Part shown: one piece after another, positions 15,014-19,073 of the stretch | How the letters are laid out: each line of letters opens with the position of its first letter | Numbering within the stretch: position 1 is the first letter of the stretch | Assembly: GCA_900540045.1 (NCBI GenBank) | Contig: UQEF01000057.1 | Coordinates: 1 to 19,073, forward strand | DNA length: 19,073 nucleotides | Direction of reading: 5' to 3' | Source: an uncultured Eubacteriales bacterium | Lineage (GTDB): Bacteria > Bacillota > Clostridia > Christensenellales > Aristaeellaceae | Translations under genes and position numbers: made by a program | Notes under the pieces: model-generated | Told to the model about the DNA's origin: nothing | The model's input: the letters and a program-made list of their open reading frames with translations, nothing else | Databases searched by the model: none

Positions 15014-15050
15014 AGTTTCGGGGAGCTGTAAATGCCAATGTTTATATACC

Positions 15051-15078
15051 ATTATATGATTTTGAATATAATTGTCAA
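15051..15078 (-). promoter_or_regulatory. Consensus sigma-A promoter of the adhE operon
   Basis: On the minus strand: TTGACA (15078-15073), a 16-nt AT-rich spacer, then TATAAT (15056-15051). Both hexamers are perfect. Transcription should start near 15044, giving a leader of about 72 nt. Confidence 0.85.
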
Positions 15079-15411
15079 CGTATCGGCGAGGGGCGGGGCA
15101 GATGGCTTTCTTCCTTATTATATGGGAAATACGGGATCGGCGGGGCAGGGGGAGCCGGAGGTTTTTTTCGTGTTCAAAAAACCTTTCGCCCTTCGGCTGC
15201 GTCTGATTTCAGGGGGGGCTGGAAGCGTCGTCCAGGGGTTTTTTTCTCAAAACTGGGAAGAATCCGGATGCGCCAATCGTTCTCCATATGGAAAGCTGTG
15301 CCGGAATACGGCCAGGGGAAAAGGCCGGAGAAAGCGGGGGGAGCGAAGATAAAAAAAGTCCAAATCTTTACGAATCTGTATCAGAAATTTGAAGATTTTA
15401 AGGCAAAACCC
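15079..15411. other. Intergenic region between divergent promoters, no gene
   Basis: I found no convincing gene here. Short open frames lack ribosome sites and protein-like composition. The stretch is uneven: G-rich runs (for example near 15144-15153 and 15212-15218) alternate with A/T tracts. One hairpin, GGTTTTTT with AAAAAACC (15160-15183), and a similar looser one near 15233-15257 are visible. Their role is unknown; they may separate the two transcription units. Confidence 0.5.
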
Positions 15412-15440
15412 TTTACAAGTGTTATCAAAATCTGTATAAT
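15412..15440 (+). promoter_or_regulatory. Sigma-A promoter of the large SH3/Ig-like protein
   Basis: TTTACA (15412-15417), a 17-nt spacer, then TATAAT (15435-15440). The predicted start is near 15447, leaving a leader of about 76 nt that contains the palindrome CCATATGG (15474-15481). Confidence 0.8.
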
Positions 15441-15522
15441 GCCAGAAGGAAGCACTGTATGGGCAAGCCATATCCATATGGCGCGCCGTCTTACATACAC
15501 TGTGTAACGGAGGGATAGCAAG

Positions 15523-18500
15523 ATGAAACGCTTCTTATGCGTCCTGCTGGTCGCCCTGGCGCTGGTGGGACTGATGACCACGGTTGCCTCTGCGGAGGAA
15601 TACGCGACCGTCGTCAGCGACAACGGCTATGGCGTACGTATGCGCGAAGGCCCCGGCAAGGTATATCGCGTGATCACCAAATATGACGTGGGTACCACGG
15701 TCATCGTGCAGCAGCGCGGCACCGAATGGTCGCAGATTCGCGTGGGCGAAACCGTGGGCTGGATGATGAACGAGTTCCTGCGCTTCGGCACCACCGGCAC
15801 CGGCACCGGTACCGGCGGTGAGAGCGGCGGCGTGGGCACCGGCACCGTCGTCAGCGACAACGGCCTGCGCGTGTGGCTGCGTACCACGCCGAACGGAAAG
15901 CGTATTCAGCTGTACCGTCCGGGTACGGCGGTGACCATTCTGTCCTATGGCGATGAGTGGCACTATATTTCCATCGGCGGCGTGCGCGGCTATATGATGA
16001 GCCGCTATATCTCCGTTACGCCCGCTCCGGCGCCGTCCTCCAGGATGGTGGAGGCCGTGAGCGTCAACTATCCGTCGCCCGTGGTGGACGACGTGCTTCA
16101 GGCGTCCGTCACTCCGTCGGACGCGACCGTCACCTACAGCTGGAAGGTTGGCGGCGTGGAGCAGAGCAACAGCGCCACTTTGCGCGTGCTCAACGACTAC
16201 ATCGGCAAGCCCATCACCCTGACGGTCACGGGCACCGGCGTATACTACGGCTCCAGGCAGTACACCACCGACCCGGTGGTTTCCAGCCGCCAGGTGACCG
16301 AGGTATCGCTCAACCGGTCGCAGCCCTTCGTGGGGGATACCCTGTCCGCCGTGCTCAAGCCCTCCTCGGCCACGGTCAGCTACAGCTGGCGCGTGGGCGG
16401 CATTGAGGTGAGCACCGAGGCGACCTATACCGTGCAGCAGAGCGACATCGGCAAGCTGATTCAGCTGAAGGTCAACGGCATTGACTCCTTCAGCGGCGTG
16501 GCCATCTGCTCGGCCTCCGGCGAGGTGCGCAGCAGCACGGAAGTGTTCTCCGTCGATCTGAGCATCAAGAATCGCCCCGTCATGGTGGGCGAGGTGCTCA
16601 GCTCCGTCGTGACTCCCTCCAGCGCGTCCGTCAACTGCGTGTGGATGGCCGATGGCGACGTGGTGGCTACCACCGCCAGCTACAAGGTCACCGCCAACGA
16701 CCTGGGCAAGAAGATCAGCCTGCGGGTGGAGGGCATCGCGCCCTACACGGGCAGCGCCACCGCTTCCGCCTATGGTCTGGTACAGAGCGCCAACATTACT
16801 GCTGTTGCGCTCAACAACTATACGCTGACCGCAGGCAACGGATGCTATGCCGTGCTTACTCCCGGTAATGCGACCGCCACCTATGAGTGGATTATGGTCA
16901 ACGCTACCACCGGTGCGGAGAGCGTGTTTGCTACCGGATCCTATATCACCGTGCCCGAAACGGCCATCGGCCACCGCATCAAGGTGCGCGTGCGCGGCGC
17001 GGGCATCTACGGGGTCAGCACCTTTAACGCGGAAAGCGGCGTGGACTATATCGACAGCCCGCTGAGCAACCCCATCGTCAGCAACAAGATCGTCACCGCC
17101 GTGGCGCTCAACAACACCAGCCCCGTGGTCGGGGAAACCATCACCGTCGATCTCACCCCCGACGCGCTGGACAGCCTGCGCGCCAGCGACGAGATCTCCT
17201 ATGTCTGGACGGTCGGCACCGAGACGCATACCAATATGACCGGCCAGTATGAGGTCAAGGCCACGGACGTGGGCAAGACCATCAGCGTCAAGGCCATCAC
17301 CGCCTATCCCAACGCGGGTGAGGCCATCAGCGCCGCCACCAACCCCGTGCGCGCCAACGGCACGGTTGCGGGCGTGAGCATCATCAACCAGCGCACCAAC
17401 GCCAATGCCGCGCAGACCGCGCCCGAGGTGGGCGATACGCTGGTCGCTTCGGTCAATCCGTGGACCGCGGCCTCCGTATCCGGCTGGATCAACTACAGCT
17501 GGTGGGTGGACGGCGGAAAGGTCGGAGACGCCTCTACCCTGACCATCGACCCCGCCTGGAACGGCAAGCAGATCACTTTGATTGCCGACGTGGCGGCCGG
17601 CTGCCCGTACTATAACGGCTCCAAGCAGCCCACCGAGGCGCCCAACCGCCATTCCGCCGTCACCGCGAAGGTGGTGCAGTACGCGGCGGTGAATGCCAGC
17701 ATCTACATCACGGCGCCCAAGGCGGGCGAGACGCCGCAGGCGTCCGTGTCCGGCTCCGGCGTGGTCAACAACCAGACCGTGGAGGTCTGCAACGGCAGCA
17801 TCACCTGGATCGACAAGGCCACCGGCGCGCTGGCCGTGATGGACTCCAAGGGCCATTTCAAGCCCCAGACCACCTACATCGCGCGCCTCACGCTCAACGC
17901 CAACCATGGCCTGAGCTGGAACAACGCCACCGTGAAGGTCAACGGCGCTGCGGCTGCCCAGCTTGCCAAGGCGGGCAATGTGTTTGACTTCGAGTTTACC
18001 ACCACGGGACAGCTGCCCATCACCCAGTTCTACATTTCGGGCGTACCGCGTCCCGTGCCGGGCGGCGTGCCCTCCGTGATCAGCTATTCGACCGACCAGT
18101 ACACCGCGACCATCGACTGGAGCCAGTGTGTGGACAGCAACACCGGCACGTTCAAGAACGCGTCCAGCTACACCGTGCCCATCACCATCAAGGCCAATAC
18201 CGGCTATACCGACAACGGCATCGCGGCCAACGTGTTCAAGGTGAGCACCGCCGATGCGACCACCTCCACGGCGGGTACGGGTTCCGGCATCACGGTGACG
18301 GCCATCTTCAACGTGGACCATACCGTGACCGTGAGCGCCGAGCGCACCACCGTCAATATCGACGGCGTGAACGTGGCCGTGGTCCAGTGCTTCGCCAATG
18401 TGAGCAACATGGTCACGCAGCCGGAGTTCACCTGGAGCGTGCAGTACAAGCAGTCCAACAGCACCTGGATCAACGAAAAGACCGGCGTGCTCAACGTCGG

Positions 18501-19073
18501 CCCCGACGAGATCCTCGACAAGGACATCGTGGTCTGGGCCACCTGCACCGTCGATGGCAAGGCGTACCAGGGCTCCCTGGCGCTGCACCTGGTCAGCGGC
18601 ACACAGGAGGACACCTCCATCAAGGCCGTCTTTAACGGCGGTCAGCCCACCAGCGTGCTGGCCGGAACCAAGGCCCAGTACAGCGCCTACGCCACCAACT
18701 CCGTGATCGGTGTGGAATGGGCGATTGAGGGCAACAACAGCGCCGATACCAAGATTGAAAAGATCAACGAAACCACCGCTCAGCTGACGGTGGCCGCGGA
18801 TGAGACCGCGCCCTCCATCAACGTGGTGGTCTGGCCCAAGCAGGCCCCCGGCGAGCGTGTCAAGACCAATGTGCAGATCATCCGCACCTACACCGTCACC
18901 TATACGGACGGCCAGGGCGGCACCCTGTTTGCCGATGTGGTCTACCGCAACCTGCAGGCCGGAGTCGCAACACCCAAGTACAATGACGCGAACATCCCCG
19001 TCGTGGCCGGATGGGAGTTTGACAGCTGGAGTCCCGCCTACGCCGGAACGGTGACGGGCAATGTCACCTATGT
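15523..19073 (+). CDS. Giant secreted SH3b/Ig-like repeat surface protein (partial, 3' end missing)
   Basis: At least 1183 residues, open to the window edge. GGAGGG lies 8 nt before the ATG. A signal peptide ends ASA (22-24). Two SH3b domains (~28-90 and ~107-165) are joined by a Gly/Thr linker (TGTGTGTGG). Six tandem Ig-like repeats of ~82-113 residues begin near 176, 259, 341, 425, 524 and 616; each has a 'VG-T/L', a central 'Y-S/E-W' and a 'DIGK-I-L-V' step. From ~729 come modules with TAPKAGETPQ and F-T-Y-A type motifs, two further beta-rich segments (~932 and ~1031), and from ~1122 the start of a Listeria-Bacteroides (Flg_new-type) repeat (YTVTYTDGQGG ... GWEFDSWSP). It probably binds cell wall by the SH3 domains and extends outward as an adhesin. 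Anchor type is unknown because the C-terminus is not seen. Confidence 0.88.
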   Translation, partial: MKRFLCVLLVALALVGLMTTVASAEEYATVVSDNGYGVRMREGPGKVYRVITKYDVGTTVIVQQRGTEWSQIRVGETVGWMMNEFLRFGTTGTGTGTGGESGGVGTGTVVSDNGLRVWLRTTPNGKRIQLYRPGTAVTILSYGDEWHYISIGGVRGYMMSRYISVTPAPAPSSRMVEAVSVNYPSPVVDDVLQASVTPSDATVTYSWKVGGVEQSNSATLRVLNDYIGKPITLTVTGTGVYYGSRQYTTDPVVSSRQVTEVSLNRSQPFVGDTLSAVLKPSSATVSYSWRVGGIEVSTEATYTVQQSDIGKLIQLKVNGIDSFSGVAICSASGEVRSSTEVFSVDLSIKNRPVMVGEVLSSVVTPSSASVNCVWMADGDVVATTASYKVTANDLGKKISLRVEGIAPYTGSATASAYGLVQSANITAVALNNYTLTAGNGCYAVLTPGNATATYEWIMVNATTGAESVFATGSYITVPETAIGHRIKVRVRGAGIYGVSTFNAESGVDYIDSPLSNPIVSNKIVTAVALNNTSPVVGETITVDLTPDALDSLRASDEISYVWTVGTETHTNMTGQYEVKATDVGKTISVKAITAYPNAGEAISAATNPVRANGTVAGVSIINQRTNANAAQTAPEVGDTLVASVNPWTAASVSGWINYSWWVDGGKVGDASTLTIDPAWNGKQITLIADVAAGCPYYNGSKQPTEAPNRHSAVTAKVVQYAAVNASIYITAPKAGETPQASVSGSGVVNNQTVEVCNGSITWIDKATGALAVMDSKGHFKPQTTYIARLTLNANHGLSWNNATVKVNGAAAAQLAKAGNVFDFEFTTTGQLPITQFYISGVPRPVPGGVPSVISYSTDQYTATIDWSQCVDSNTGTFKNASSYTVPITIKANTGYTDNGIAANVFKVSTADATTSTAGTGSGITVTAIFNVDHTVTVSAERTTVNIDGVNVAVVQCFANVSNMVTQPEFTWSVQYKQSNSTWINEKTGVLNVGPDEILDKDIVVWATCTVDGKAYQGSLALHLVSGTQEDTSIKAVFNGGQPTSVLAGTKAQYSAYATNSVIGVEWAIEGNNSADTKIEKINETTAQLTVAADETAPSINVVVWPKQAPGERVKTNVQIIRTYTVTYTDGQGGTLFADVVYRNLQAGVATPKYNDANIPVVAGWEFDSWSPAYAGTVTGNVTY
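16048..17697 (+). repeat. Six tandem Ig-like domain repeats within the large surface protein
   Basis: Protein-level repeats of ~82-113 residues, diverged in DNA sequence. Recurrent landmarks are V-x-V-x-L-N at the start of each unit (VTEVSLN, ITAVALN, VTAVALN), YSW/YEW/YVW in the middle, and IGK/LGK/VGK with I-S/T/Q-L-V afterwards. Unit 6 is the longest and most diverged. Confidence 0.75.

Noticed and set aside
15160..15183. Riboswitch or small RNA in the adhE/surface-protein intergenic region
   Set aside because: Only simple A/T hairpins are visible and no known riboswitch core or promoter-terminator pair could be read.
15535..18588. A 1017-codon open frame on the minus strand opposite the large surface protein
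   Set aside because: It is His/Gly/Asp/Arg-rich low-complexity sequence with no ribosome site. It is the mirror of a GC-rich gene with few antisense stops. The plus frame has a promoter, signal peptide and recognisable domains.

Overview
The window looks like a chromosomal stretch from an anaerobic, fermentative Bacillota, probably a gut-type Clostridia. The evidence is bifunctional AdhE, two [FeFe]-hydrogenase-type proteins, a Rex-like operator, strong Shine-Dalgarno sites, sigma-A promoters and large SH3/Ig-like surface proteins. Most of it is GC-rich. Two short stretches (about 1-770 and 5820-6770) are clearly AT-richer and look acquired. I cannot name the genus.

Left part (1-3161, all minus strand). 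A small lipoprotein gene follows the last ~44 codons of an FtsX-like ABC permease whose 5' part is missing. Next comes a hisH2-hisF2 pair of the sugar-amidination type (WbuZ/AglZ-like), with its own promoter and a strong terminator. The amidotransferase that usually accompanies the pair is not in the window. A NudC-type NADH/NAD+ pyrophosphatase gene lies upstream with a separate promoter.

Middle (3302-6648). Divergent from nudC is a two-gene plus-strand operon. The first gene encodes a Wzz/BY-kinase-like fusion that has lost its P-loop lysine. The second encodes a secreted peptidoglycan-binding protein with a copper-amine-oxidase-like C-terminal domain. An AT-rich minus-strand SH3 protein gene follows, bracketed by two near-identical 40-nt hairpins.

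Central redox operon (14972 down to 6901, minus strand). The order is adhE, an APH-fold kinase, a [2Fe-2S] thioredoxin-like ferredoxin, a PAS-containing (sensory-type) [FeFe] hydrogenase, a PP2C/SpoIIE phosphatase, and a group-B-like [FeFe] hydrogenase. A consensus sigma-A promoter and a Rex-box-like palindrome precede adhE. The arrangement suggests that NADH/NAD+ balance (through Rex) and H2 (through the PAS hydrogenase and its phosphatase) jointly control ethanol and hydrogen output. The kinase placed inside the operon is the least explained member and the most interesting one.

Right end (15523 to the edge). A very large secreted protein starts from a near-consensus promoter divergent from adhE and runs off the window. 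It carries a signal peptide, two SH3b domains, six tandem Ig-like repeats, further beta-rich modules and the start of a Listeria-Bacteroides-type repeat. No tRNA, rRNA, CRISPR array, transposase or integrase was seen.
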